DNA from: Chryseobacterium soli | Lineage (GTDB): Bacteria > Bacteroidota > Bacteroidia > Flavobacteriales > Weeksellaceae | DNA: 64,000 nt | Assembly: GCF_000737705.1 (NCBI RefSeq) | Contig: NZ_JPRH01000002.1 | Span: 310,001 to 374,000, forward strand | Direction: 5' to 3' | Part shown: piece by piece, positions 56,113 through 64,000 of the stretch | Numbering within the stretch: the first letter of the stretch is position 1 | Layout of the letters: each line of letters begins with the position of its first letter | The notes under the pieces: model-generated | Databases searched by the model: none | Seen by the model: the letters and a program-made list of their open reading frames with translations, nothing else | What the model was told of the DNA's origin: nothing | Program-made: the position numbers and the translations under genes

Positions 56113-57415
56113 ACTCTAAAATTTCAGCCAGTTTTTTAGTCAGATTTTTTCTTGAGAACTGTTCAATATTCTGAGCATTTTCAAGAAGAAGTCCCTTTTT
56201 CCACAATCCGAACTTTTCCAGGATAAAATGCTTTACAGATTCAGAATCGGTATAGCTGAAATGCTTTCCGGCACCCGTTTCATCCAGAATTCTGGAAACA
56301 TCTGCTTCAGCAGGTCCAAAGGAAATAATCTGTTTCCCTGTGGCCAGATATTCAAATATTTTCCCGGGAATAATCCCTTTTGAAGATTCATTAGGGAAAT
56401 TGGTAATAAGCAGGATATCCGATTGCTGCATCTCCTCAATAGCTTTGTCATGAGAAAGATACCCTAAATTCAGAATATGATTTTTTATCCCTGAATTTTC
56501 TATAGATTGTAAGATCTTATCATCAATTCTACCTGCGAATTTCAAGGTAAAATGTTCGGCAAAATCAGTATCGGTTTGTACCAGATCATCCAGTACTTTC
56601 CAAAGATTTTCAGGATTGCGGAGCTGTTCCAAAACACCGATATAACTTAAAGTGAACTTTCCGGATTGCCCTGTTGTTCCGGTCGTCATATGGAGTGGAG
56701 CAGAAGCATCTGTTTCGTCAAAGCCGTTTGTTATGCAAAAAGCATTAGCCCCATGGCTGCGGAAATTTTCAGCGTCAGTATAGCTGGTAGCCAGGGTAAT
56801 ATCTGCATTGTTGAAGACTGTATTTTCCAACAGTCTGTGTTTACGGTCCGAACTTTTAGTCAGCTTTAAATGTTTATAATACGATATTTCCGTCCATGGA
56901 TCACGGAAGTCGGCAATCCATTTTAGATGGGGAAGTTTCTTTTTAAGGTTTAAACCGACTAAATGCATTGAGTGCGGTGGCCCGGAAGTCACAACCGTGT
57001 CAATCTTATGTTCTTTTAAATACTGTTCCAGAAATTTTACGGAAGGTTTTACCCAGAAAACTCTGGCATCGGGAATGAAAAAATTACCTCTCACCCAAAT
57101 CGAAAGCTTTGATTTCCAGCTTTGATTACTGCCTACATCAAACTGGCCGGCTTTAAATTTTTTATTACTTTTATTAAGCTTTTCTGCCAGCTGATACGGT
57201 TCCCAGATGTTAGTTTTAACGATTTCCAGATCGCCCGGAATATCCTTTAATAAACTTTCATCCAACAACGGATAGCTTGGATTTTCAGGGGTGTAAATTA
57301 CCGGCTTCCATCCGAAATCAGGAAGATATTTGGCAAACTTCAGCCATCTTTGAACACCAGGACCTCCCGCAGGAGGCCAGTAATAGGTGATAATCAGTAT
57401 TTTCTTCTGTTCCAT
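56105..57415 (-). CDS. Glycosyltransferase, GT-B fold (family 4-like)
   Basis: 436 aa. N-terminal KKILIITYYWPPAGGPGVQRW is the classic GT4 glycine-rich donor-domain start; TSGPPHSMHLVGLNL and WIADFRDPW follow, and the C-domain has the nucleotide-sugar region EYLATGKQIISFGP. The E-x7-E motif is not intact (PGKIFEYLATGKQ keeps one Glu). Likely transfers a sugar in envelope polysaccharide or lipid-linked oligosaccharide synthesis. Starts 37 bp after the YfhO-like gene on the same strand. Confidence 0.85.
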   Translation of the reverse strand: MEQKKILIITYYWPPAGGPGVQRWLKFAKYLPDFGWKPVIYTPENPSYPLLDESLLKDIPGDLEIVKTNIWEPYQLAEKLNKSNKKFKAGQFDVGSNQSWKSKLSIWVRGNFFIPDARVFWVKPSVKFLEQYLKEHKIDTVVTSGPPHSMHLVGLNLKKKLPHLKWIADFRDPWTEISYYKHLKLTKSSDRKHRLLENTVFNNADITLATSYTDAENFRSHGANAFCITNGFDETDASAPLHMTTGTTGQSGKFTLSYIGVLEQLRNPENLWKVLDDLVQTDTDFAEHFTLKFAGRIDDKILQSIENSGIKNHILNLGYLSHDKAIEEMQQSDILLITNFPNESSKGIIPGKIFEYLATGKQIISFGPAEADVSRILDETGAGKHFSYTDSESVKHFILEKFGLWKKGLLLENAQNIEQFSRKNLTKKLAEILEFK

Positions 57416-57451
57416 TGATAAGAAATTAAGAACCGTATGAATACAATTTCG

Positions 57452-59986
57452 TTAGGCTTTTGCTATAGTTTCTTTCTTCTTATTTTTATTTATCCAGTAA
57501 ATCCCAAAGGCACTTAAGGCGATGAAAAGTCCGAAGCATAACAAGGAGATCCATTTTCCTTTTTCAATCACCTCAGGTTCAAAAATCATTCTGATGTGAT
57601 GGCTTCCCGCCGGAACGTGTACAGCGCGGAGCAGGTAATCTGCTTTGACATAAGGAACTTCTTTTTCGTCAACAAACATTTTCCAGCCGTGAGGATAATA
57701 AATTTCAGAAAACACAGCCAGTTGCGGTGTTTTTGATTCTGATCTGAATTCCAATTCATTCGGCTGATATTTGGTCAGATTAATAGATGCTGTAGAATCT
57801 GCCTGAACCGTTTTGTTCGTAAAGTAGGATTTATCCGAAGAAGCAATCACTGCAGTTCTTTTACTCTCGATCACTCCGATAGATTTAATTTCTTCGTTGG
57901 GGGTATTTACAAATTTCAGATCGCTTACAAACCATGCATTTCCGTTAGCTTTTGGATTTGGCATTGCCTGAGGCTGCTCCGGTCCGCCTACCACCCAATA
58001 TTTTGCATTCAGCAAATTAAGGATGTTAGGAACCTTTACAGAATCCATCACCTGAAAATATTCATTGATGACATCATCATATCTTCTCAGTTTCACGGCG
58101 TGGTATCCACCGATCGATGATTTAAAATAAGAGGTATTCGTCTCACTAAATGTCCCTAAAATATTATTGAAAATTCTATAATGGGTTTTATCTTTTTCAG
58201 CAATGGTCTCAAGGGTTTTGTTAACGTTGACACTTGATAAAATTGATGCAAGATTGGGGTTTTCAGCCACTTTTTCAGTCATAAGATCTGAACTTTCCGT
58301 CTGGAAAGGATTTTCAGCAAATACCTTATCTACATAATTCTCATCATTTAAATAGCGTTTATTTACGGTCCACAGATCAAATAAACTCACTGCTCCAATA
58401 ATGATTAAAGCAATATTCTGACTTAGCTTTTGCTTCATAGCCAGGAATAAAACTGCAGCGGTTATCGCAACATAAATGAATGCTTTGATTGCATCGATTT
58501 TAAATAATTTAAATCTTTCCTCCGTCAGATAATCCAGCAGGAAAGGAGGGAAGTATAGTTTTTCGTTGTCGGTATAAAAACCAAGCAACGATTTTCCGAA
58601 AATTAAAAGAATCAATACAAATCCTAAAGTTCCGCCACCTGCATACAGAAGGATTTTCTTTTTATACTCTTCCGTAAGCTTTTCATCGGTAAAGAATTTA
58701 TATAATCCAATAATGGCAATCAGCGGGAATAACAATTCCACGACTACCAAAATAGAAGATGGTGCTCTAAACTTACTGTAGAACGGAACATAATCAATGA
58801 AGAAATCCGATAAAGGCATAAAGTTACTTCCCCAAGCCAATAATATGGTTAGAATAGAAGCTCCCAGTATCCAGTAACGGTATTTTTTGGAGGCAAAAAA
58901 GAAGCCTAACAGTGCAAGAAAACATACCACAGCACCCTGATAGGCAGGTCCTGAAGTTCCGGGCTGGTCTCCCCAATAAGTCATTCCGCCGAATCCTTTT
59001 GATATCCTGTCCATTTCAGCCTGTGAACTCACATTCTCCTGAACCATTTCCTGAACTTTGTTCATCATCTCTTTTCCTTCCACTTCCTGGCTTCCGCCAC
59101 CCATTAATCTTGGGATAAAAAGGTTCAAGGTTTCAAGCCTTCCGTAGCTCCACATTAAGATGCTTCCTTTATCCAGCCCTGATTTGCCTGACGTATGGCT
59201 TTCCGTGTCCAGAATCTGCTTTCCACGAACGGTTTCTTTGATGTATTCGGAGTTAGCCATGATCCTCTGAGCATTCATTCCTACCCCGATGATACAAGCG
59301 CCTGCAATAATCGCTGATGAGATTAGAAAGTGCTTCATTGGCGTTTTCTTAAGGATGGCTCTTACTAATTCAGAAATGAATAAGAATCCTAATGCCAGAA
59401 ACAGATAATACGTCATCTGCGGGTGGTTGGCAGCAATTTGCAGCCCCATAAACAGAGTCGTAACGATAAATCCGAGAATGTATTTTTTCCGGATATAGAC
59501 CAGTAAAATTCCGGCTAGCAGCGGGGCAAAATATTCAATGGTGTTTACTTTACCATTGTGTCCTGCGGCAATAATAATATAAAAATAGGTGGACAATCCA
59601 AAGAAAGTTGCTCCCAGAAGGGCGTACTTCCAATTTCTTACCACGACCATCCCCAACAGGAAAAAACCTGCAAAAAGCAGGAATAGGTAATTAACCGGCC
59701 TTGGCAGGAAATTAAGATTGCTGTCAATCTTTTTGATGATATCCCCTTTAAACTGGCTTCCCATCTGATAGGTTGGCATTCCGCCAAACATGGAATCACT
59801 CCAATAGGTTTCGTTTCCGGTATCTGCTCTGTAGTCGAGAAGTTCTTTTGCGCCTCCTCTGTACTGAACGATGTCATGCTGGAAAAGCTGTTTCCCTGTA
59901 AAAACAGGAGTGGAATATAAAAAGGCTAAAACTATAAATACAACGAATGAAATTGCAATATAAATTAAGTTTTTATTTTTCGCCAT
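57452..59986 (-). CDS. YfhO-family large membrane protein
   Basis: 844 aa with about 13 hydrophobic helices, a long soluble segment (about 530-800) and a last helix near the C-terminus. The first loop, FQHDIVQYRGGAKE, carries the acidic residues of GT-C type glycosyltransferases, and the late ELEFRSESKTPQLAVFSEIYYPHGWKMF matches the YfhO family signature. In Gram-positives YfhO attaches sugars to teichoic acids; here it may modify an envelope glycan (inference). Confidence 0.9.
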   Translation of the reverse strand: MAKNKNLIYIAISFVVFIVLAFLYSTPVFTGKQLFQHDIVQYRGGAKELLDYRADTGNETYWSDSMFGGMPTYQMGSQFKGDIIKKIDSNLNFLPRPVNYLFLLFAGFFLLGMVVVRNWKYALLGATFFGLSTYFYIIIAAGHNGKVNTIEYFAPLLAGILLVYIRKKYILGFIVTTLFMGLQIAANHPQMTYYLFLALGFLFISELVRAILKKTPMKHFLISSAIIAGACIIGVGMNAQRIMANSEYIKETVRGKQILDTESHTSGKSGLDKGSILMWSYGRLETLNLFIPRLMGGGSQEVEGKEMMNKVQEMVQENVSSQAEMDRISKGFGGMTYWGDQPGTSGPAYQGAVVCFLALLGFFFASKKYRYWILGASILTILLAWGSNFMPLSDFFIDYVPFYSKFRAPSSILVVVELLFPLIAIIGLYKFFTDEKLTEEYKKKILLYAGGGTLGFVLILLIFGKSLLGFYTDNEKLYFPPFLLDYLTEERFKLFKIDAIKAFIYVAITAAVLFLAMKQKLSQNIALIIIGAVSLFDLWTVNKRYLNDENYVDKVFAENPFQTESSDLMTEKVAENPNLASILSSVNVNKTLETIAEKDKTHYRIFNNILGTFSETNTSYFKSSIGGYHAVKLRRYDDVINEYFQVMDSVKVPNILNLLNAKYWVVGGPEQPQAMPNPKANGNAWFVSDLKFVNTPNEEIKSIGVIESKRTAVIASSDKSYFTNKTVQADSTASINLTKYQPNELEFRSESKTPQLAVFSEIYYPHGWKMFVDEKEVPYVKADYLLRAVHVPAGSHHIRMIFEPEVIEKGKWISLLCFGLFIALSAFGIYWINKNKKKETIAKA

Positions 59987-60016
59987 GCTGGTTATTATCT
60001 TTTATTTCTGGGTATT

Positions 60017-60241
60017 TTACCTTTTGTCTTTACTTTCTTTTACTTCCTCATAGTCTACCGTTTCCGCGTCCCATTTCAGGTTCGGCTTGGTAGTCTTATT
60101 CGAGTTGTGGAGATCCTGCTGCTTGTTATGATTATTGTTGAATCGATAACTGTAAAATGTCTTGAAGAAAATTCTTCTGAGAATATTCCAGACAAAGAAA
60201 ATAATAATAGCAGAGAGTACCAGTTCAAGAATGTACTTCAT
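60017..60241 (-). CDS. DUF4834 small membrane protein
   Basis: 74 aa: one N-terminal helix (ILELVLSAIIIFFVWNIL), a basic stretch, then a charged tail ending DAETVDYEEVKESKDKR, the typical DUF4834 layout in Bacteroidota. Function unknown. In a row with the YfhO-like and DUF6263 genes (25-30-bp gaps). Confidence 0.75.
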   Translation of the reverse strand: MKYILELVLSAIIIFFVWNILRRIFFKTFYSYRFNNNHNKQQDLHNSNKTTKPNLKWDAETVDYEEVKESKDKR

Positions 60242-60266
60242 AATTTTTTACTTTAAAACTTCAACC

Positions 60267-61316
60267 TTATTTTGCAGAAGGATTTACCATAACAGAAGAG
60301 TTTGAAACGCTTTTCATAGACTGGGTTTGTTTTCCGTCCGAAATGCTTTCAATTTGTGTGGTTTTTACGGTGATATTCTGATTGGTGATCCATCCTGTAT
60401 TTTGATCAAACTTCACAGTCCCGTTCTGAACAAGCTCGCTGCTCATGCTGTGGGTAATCGGGCCTTGTGCTTTCTTTTCGGTTTTCTTAGGGATTCCTCC
60501 GGTTACAGAGATTTCCGCTACACCGTTTCCTACGCTTTTCAACACATAGTTTGACGTTACTTTAATGCTTCCGGTTGGGTCTGCATTTTCAGTATTCGTC
60601 CATTTCTCACCTATTTTAGCTCCTTTTTTAGGGATAATCGTAAGGTTTTTAGAAAATTGGTCTTTCAACACTTTTTCATTGAAACTTTCTTTAAGGCTTG
60701 CTACTACACTTTCTCTTTGGTTAGCTTCCTTCACAAGAGTTCCTACTGCTTTGGAAACCTTAGCATAAATGGCGTCGAAACCTGTAATAGAAATTACATT
60801 TCCTTTCGTGTCCATTTTCATATTAAGTTTGTTCCCGGTAAGAGCTTTGTTGATGTTCCAGATCATCTTAAGATCATCTTCTTTCGGAATTGGAAGTTTG
60901 GTATCTACGATAACCGTTTTTCCCTGAGCGGTTTGAGAATTTCTTTTTCCAACAAGATTAAGAGTAAGATCGTATACGTTTCCTTTGATGTCATCCACGG
61001 TGAAATTCATCTCATCGGTAGCCTCGCTGGTTCCGTTAATCGTTTTTCCCTGAGGATCCGTCATCGTCTTTGTATCCCTCTGATAGGTTGTTAACGGATA
61101 TGTTTTTCCTTTTTCAAGCTTAAATGTTTGAGTATAGATTCCCAACGAGTCTTTGATGGCTGGATTTTCTGCTACTTTTGCTACAGAATCAGCCGGAACT
61201 TCTACGGTTACGGTTTTTCCTGTTTTAGGATCTACTTTAGTGATGGTCTTTGTTTCTTTTTTACAAGACACCAGTGCAATAGATGATATAAGCATTAATG
61301 CTGCTATGTTTTTCAT
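60267..61316 (-). CDS. DUF6263 lipoprotein
   Basis: 349 aa. Lipobox ALVSC (Cys18), then a Lys/Thr-rich linker with VDPKTGKTVTVEVPA. The body includes EKGKTYPLTTYQRDT and GEKWTNTENADPTGSIKVTSNY, the DUF6263 pattern of exported Bacteroidota proteins of unknown role. Four genes (61316 to 56105) on the minus strand with short gaps probably form one envelope operon. Confidence 0.75.
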   Translation of the reverse strand: MKNIAALMLISSIALVSCKKETKTITKVDPKTGKTVTVEVPADSVAKVAENPAIKDSLGIYTQTFKLEKGKTYPLTTYQRDTKTMTDPQGKTINGTSEATDEMNFTVDDIKGNVYDLTLNLVGKRNSQTAQGKTVIVDTKLPIPKEDDLKMIWNINKALTGNKLNMKMDTKGNVISITGFDAIYAKVSKAVGTLVKEANQRESVVASLKESFNEKVLKDQFSKNLTIIPKKGAKIGEKWTNTENADPTGSIKVTSNYVLKSVGNGVAEISVTGGIPKKTEKKAQGPITHSMSSELVQNGTVKFDQNTGWITNQNITVKTTQIESISDGKQTQSMKSVSNSSVMVNPSAK

Positions 61317-61366
61317 TTGATTTTTTTTAATTTTTACTACTATTTTTATTATATTTTCTGTGATAA

Positions 61367-61477
61367 CTACCGTTTTTCTTTGTGAAAATTCATCCAGTTC
61401 ATTTCAAAATACCATCCACCTTCTTCATTATGATCCTTATTGCGAATAATATAAAGCAGAAAATAAAACAGGTACAA
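61367..61477 (-). CDS. Possible 36-residue membrane miniprotein after rlmB
   Basis: A TTG start 3 bp after the rlmB stop opens 36 codons: a hydrophobic run (LYLFYFLLYIIR) followed by DHNEEGGWYFEMNWMNF and a basic end. The composition, with several Trp and a clean helix-then-charged layout, looks protein-like rather than random. There is no ATG and no homologue known to me, so this is tentative. Confidence 0.35.
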   Translation of the reverse strand: MYLFYFLLYIIRNKDHNEEGGWYFEMNWMNFHKEKR

Positions 61478-61480
61478 TTT

Positions 61481-62236
61481 TTAAGAAGGAACCGCTGTGA
61501 TTTTCTGTCTCATCGCCTCATATAAAATGGCTCCACATGCTACAGAAACGTTTAATGACTGCGTTTTTCCTTCAATAGGTAATTTTATTTTTTCATCTGC
61601 ATGATGAAGTACTTCTTTAGAAATACCGGTTTCCTCATTACCCATTACAATAGCGCAAGGTTCTGTGAAACTCACGTCATAAATCAATTTTTGTGCCTTT
61701 TCAGTGGCTGCAAATACAGAGATGCCGCTTTGCTGAAGAAAATCTACTGTGTGGGCAAGATTAGCTTCTTTACAGATTTTGATATTGTAAATAGCTCCCG
61801 CAGAAGTTTTTATAGCATCAGAATTAATAGGAGAACCTCCTTTTTCCGGAATAATGATGGCATCTACTCCCACACATTCTGCCGTTCTGCAGATCGCTCC
61901 GAAATTTCTTACATCGGTAAGTCTGTCCAGAATTAATAGAAATGGCGTTTTCCCCTGCTCAAATAATTGAGGAACAATATCTTCCACTTTATGAAACGGA
62001 ACTTCTGAAATAAAAGCGACCACCCCTTGATGGTTTTTTCTTGTAAAACGGTTCAGTTTTTCAACAGGAACGTAATTAGGACGTATTTTATGTTTCGATA
62101 AACTCGTTTTCAGTTCTGCATAAATCTCTCCTTGTAACGCATTCTGTACAAAGATTTTGTCAATTGTTTTTCCTGCTTCAATAGCTTCTATCACGGGACG
62201 AAGTCCGAAAATAAAATCGTCTTTTTTGTCTGTCAT
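61481..62236 (-). CDS. rlmB: 23S rRNA (guanosine-2'-O) methyltransferase RlmB
   Basis: 251 aa. N-terminal L30e-like substrate-binding domain (FIFGLRPVIEAIEAGKTI), then the SpoU knot with motif 1 NFGAICRTAE, motif 2 IVMGNEETGIS and motif 3 LPIEGKTQSLNVSVACGAILYE. Methylates G2251 of 23S rRNA (E. coli numbering) using SAM. Starts 1 bp after the DinB-family gene. Confidence 0.95.
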   Translation of the reverse strand: MTDKKDDFIFGLRPVIEAIEAGKTIDKIFVQNALQGEIYAELKTSLSKHKIRPNYVPVEKLNRFTRKNHQGVVAFISEVPFHKVEDIVPQLFEQGKTPFLLILDRLTDVRNFGAICRTAECVGVDAIIIPEKGGSPINSDAIKTSAGAIYNIKICKEANLAHTVDFLQQSGISVFAATEKAQKLIYDVSFTEPCAIVMGNEETGISKEVLHHADEKIKLPIEGKTQSLNVSVACGAILYEAMRQKITAVPS

Positions 62237-62237
62237 T

Positions 62238-62708
62238 TTAATATTTTTCTCCTAAAATTGCTCTTTTTTGTGCCATAGCATATCCATAATGCAGGCTTTC
62301 ATGCATGTTGTTAAAGATAATGGCATCCTGAATGCTTTTAAGATCCATTCCGAAACTGGTGGTGTACGGAGTGTAATCTGAAAAGAAATCGCTGTCATAA
62401 TCTTTCATTAAGGTCTTTGAAGTTTCCGTTAAAAGAAATTCAAGGTCTTCCACTTCAGATTTTTGAACATTTAAATTCGGCATGGTTCCTTTTTTATAGG
62501 TTTCAATCCAGTATTTATCAATTCTGAAGGGATTGCCGCTCAGGTAATAGTGCAGCAATTGCTGGGTAGCAACTGTATGAGCAATATTCCAATACATATT
62601 ATTGTTGAAGCCGTCCGGGATCAGCAGCAGATCTTCATGGGAAGTGTTCTGAAGGATATCCAGGAGGTTTCTTCTTACCTGTCTGTGGGCTTGAAAATGA
62701 TAATTCAT
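62238..62708 (-). CDS. DinB-family protein
   Basis: 156 aa four-helix bundle. The metal-binding histidines are expected at H49 (NIAHTVATQQLLHYY region) and in the HESLHYGYAMAQ segment near residue 137, typical of DinB/YfiT-like proteins that may transfer thiols such as bacillithiol. This fits the YpdA-like reductase 8 kb away, but the link is inference. First gene of the rlmB operon. Confidence 0.85.
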   Translation of the reverse strand: MNYHFQAHRQVRRNLLDILQNTSHEDLLLIPDGFNNNMYWNIAHTVATQQLLHYYLSGNPFRIDKYWIETYKKGTMPNLNVQKSEVEDLEFLLTETSKTLMKDYDSDFFSDYTPYTTSFGMDLKSIQDAIIFNNMHESLHYGYAMAQKRAILGEKY

Positions 62709-62727
62709 TTTACAAAATTTTAATCAC

Positions 62728-62758
62728 CAAAAATAGTTTAATAAACTGGAAATGACAA
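62728..62758 (-). promoter_or_regulatory. Promoter of the DinB-rlmB operon, TTG-N20-TATTTTTG
   Basis: Minus strand: TTG at 62758-62756 and TATTTTTG at 62735-62728 with exact 20-bp spacing, 19 bp before the start codon. Confidence 0.75.
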
Positions 62759-62956
62759 TTTTTGATTGAAAAATTAAGGTGAAAAATTATTTCAGGTTTT
62801 CTGTAAAGGAAATATGTTATGCAGGCAACCGATTTTTCAGAAATGGAATTTCTTTGTCCTATCTGTCTGTAAGCTTTTGGGAATCATGCCTGTTTACTGT
62901 ATTTACAGATTTTTGCAGATAGTAGGTTAAGATTTTCAAATATAGAGTTGATCATA
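62759..62956. other. Non-coding stretch between the DinB operon and the T9SS gene
   Basis: AT-rich. The only frame is a 38-codon run from about 62814 with no protein-like features. Nothing else seen. Confidence 0.5.
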
Positions 62957-62996
62957 TAAAAAAACCTCCTATGAGATTCAAGAGGAGGTTTTTTTA
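62957..62996 (-). terminator. Terminator of the PNGase F-like gene
   Basis: AACCTCCT (62963-62970) and AGGAGGTT (62983-62990) with flanking A and T runs form a bidirectional-looking stem-loop 80 bp after the gene. Confidence 0.8.
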
Positions 62997-63076
62997 TATT
63001 TTTAAATGTTAGTACTGAGAGTACGTAGTTTCAATATTGTCAAACTTCTATTAAAGTTTAACTCATGTATTTTTCT

Positions 63077-64000
63077 TTATTTTTTAATGATCTTATGGTT
63101 AAAAGTAGTTCCGTCCTTTAAGGCAATCGTTACAAAATAAACTCCTGTTGGATACGTTGAAAGGTCAATTCTGTTTTCTTTATAATTTTCTGATAATTTT
63201 TTTCCGTCAACACTGAAAACTGTTAGTGACATTACATCTACCTTTGATTGTACAGTAACAAAATCAGAGGTTGGGTTAGGGTAAATACTGACGTCTATCG
63301 TCTTAATGTCCTTCACATCAAGAGCAGTACTGCCTTTACCCTGCATATAAACAGATAAATAAACATCTCCCTGCTGTTGATTAAAAACAGCCGTTGGAAT
63401 TGTATGTTTGAGGGTGTGATTTCCGGCAGTCATAGTAGGTAAGGTAAATCCTCTGATCGGAACAGCATTCCCCGGGCACCAGTTATTCCATGAAGTCCAG
63501 TCATCAAATGTTTTCGGAACTGCACCATAAATTCCATTACCCTGCGTATTGTATATCCTGTAAGGTTCACATGAAGTTCCGCCCGGAGTGTAGGTAAGAA
63601 CCTGTACGTTATCCATATAGGTGTAATTCTGTCTTCTTACATATTCTTCACCGCCGCTATTGGCACCATGCGGAGTAGAAATCACAAAAAAGCGGGCATT
63701 GGTAACCGGATTTGATAGGTTGAAGTTTACAATTCTTACCGTTTCACCGGCAACATCAGTGCTGTTGTAGTTATTAAGTCTGTTGTTGCTTAATAAAGGA
63801 AGAAGTTGATTATAATCGGTAGATGTGGCTCCCGTATCTGTTGAAAAAAAAGTAAGTGTTCCGGAAAAAACATCGTTCCTGCCAGAGCATCCTGCCACTT
63901 CAGTTTGGGCAGCATAAGGAACACCGAAAACATCCAGTTCCATATACAGATCATATGAGTTGCGTAATGCTGTATCATGAAATACATTATACAGATTGCT
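63077..64000 (-). CDS. Secreted PNGase F-like glycan hydrolase with T9SS sorting domain (5' end outside window)
   Basis: The frame is open to the right edge, so the N-terminus is missing; 307 codons are visible. DDWTSWNNWCPGNAVPIRGFTLPTM resembles the C-terminal domain of peptide-N-glycosidase F (DRAGWCPGMAVPTRIDVL). The end is a type A T9SS sorting domain with IYPNPTSDFVTVQS and YPTGVYFVTIALKDG, sending the protein to the cell surface or medium. Likely removes N-glycans from host or food glycoproteins, but the catalytic residues of PNGase F lie in the missing part, so activity is unproven. Confidence 0.82.
   Translation of the reverse strand, partial: SNLYNVFHDTALRNSYDLYMELDVFGVPYAAQTEVAGCSGRNDVFSGTLTFFSTDTGATSTDYNQLLPLLSNNRLNNYNSTDVAGETVRIVNFNLSNPVTNARFFVISTPHGANSGGEEYVRRQNYTYMDNVQVLTYTPGGTSCEPYRIYNTQGNGIYGAVPKTFDDWTSWNNWCPGNAVPIRGFTLPTMTAGNHTLKHTIPTAVFNQQQGDVYLSVYMQGKGSTALDVKDIKTIDVSIYPNPTSDFVTVQSKVDVMSLTVFSVDGKKLSENYKENRIDLSTYPTGVYFVTIALKDGTTFNHKIIKK

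Noticed and set aside
62814-62932. 38-codon plus-strand frame
   Set aside because: No protein-like features, no promoter and AT-rich non-coding surroundings.

Overview
The window looks like a chromosomal segment of a Bacteroidota bacterium of the Flavobacteriales, most likely Chryseobacterium or a close relative such as Elizabethkingia. The evidence is AT-rich DNA, TTG-N17-20-TAnnTTTG promoters in place of sigma70 boxes, almost no Shine-Dalgarno sequences, a SusC/SusD pair, a type IX secretion (T9SS) sorting domain, an oleate hydratase of the Elizabethkingia type, a subclass B1 metallo-beta-lactamase and many Bacteroidota lipoproteins. This is inferred from gene content; no database was searched. 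The content is mostly core metabolism with accessory patches. No phage, insertion sequence, CRISPR array or rRNA operon was seen.

Layout. 1-9.5 kb: the end of a cytosine-deaminase-like amidohydrolase; a TonB-dependent receptor with a beta-helix lipoprotein, divergent from a PhoB/PhoR-like two-component system across an intergenic region with 11-bp direct repeats; a pRiA4b ORF-3 protein; a GH13 lipoprotein; a GreA-like protein. 9.7-15.7 kb: an SDR oxidoreductase and thyA, followed by a rearranged block. There a lipoprotein, a serine beta-lactamase-like hydrolase and a GT-C-like membrane protein are interleaved with degraded second copies of the 3' ends of thyA and of the hydrolase. 15.8-23.3 kb: an M1 aminopeptidase and a SusC/SusD uptake pair. 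23.4-29.5 kb: a decayed gene, a secreted esterase-like hydrolase, an AraC regulator, and a probable alcohol-oxidation set (aldehyde dehydrogenase, zinc alcohol dehydrogenase, DUF779).

29.5-38.8 kb: a dicarboxylate/amino-acid symporter, the cbpA-cbpM chaperone pair, a cysteine-synthase family enzyme, a LolE-like permease divergent from a DUF1343 protein, and a thioredoxin-DUF3575 operon. 39.0-39.3 kb: two identical tRNA-Phe genes, each with its own promoter and terminator. 39.4-45.0 kb: lysC with a fused two-domain acyltransferase (OlsF-like, amino-acid lipids), fbp and menC, and, convergent with menC, a short cysteine-rich peptide with a double-glycine leader.

45.4-64 kb: a DUF900-like hydrolase, glnS, an MFS exporter, oleate hydratase with an AraC regulator, a B1 metallo-beta-lactamase, a YpdA-like reductase, an EVE-domain protein, a glycosyltransferase and YfhO envelope cluster, DUF6263 and DUF4834 proteins, rlmB with a DinB-family protein, and the 3' part of a secreted PNGase F-like T9SS substrate that runs off the right edge.

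The observations most worth a second look are the interleaved duplicated gene ends at 11.3-15.5 kb, the short double-glycine-leader peptide at 44849-45010, the direct repeats upstream of the PhoB-like regulator, and the GC-rich intergenic repeat at 27.5 kb. I did not find a multi-gene system that I could defend as wholly new.
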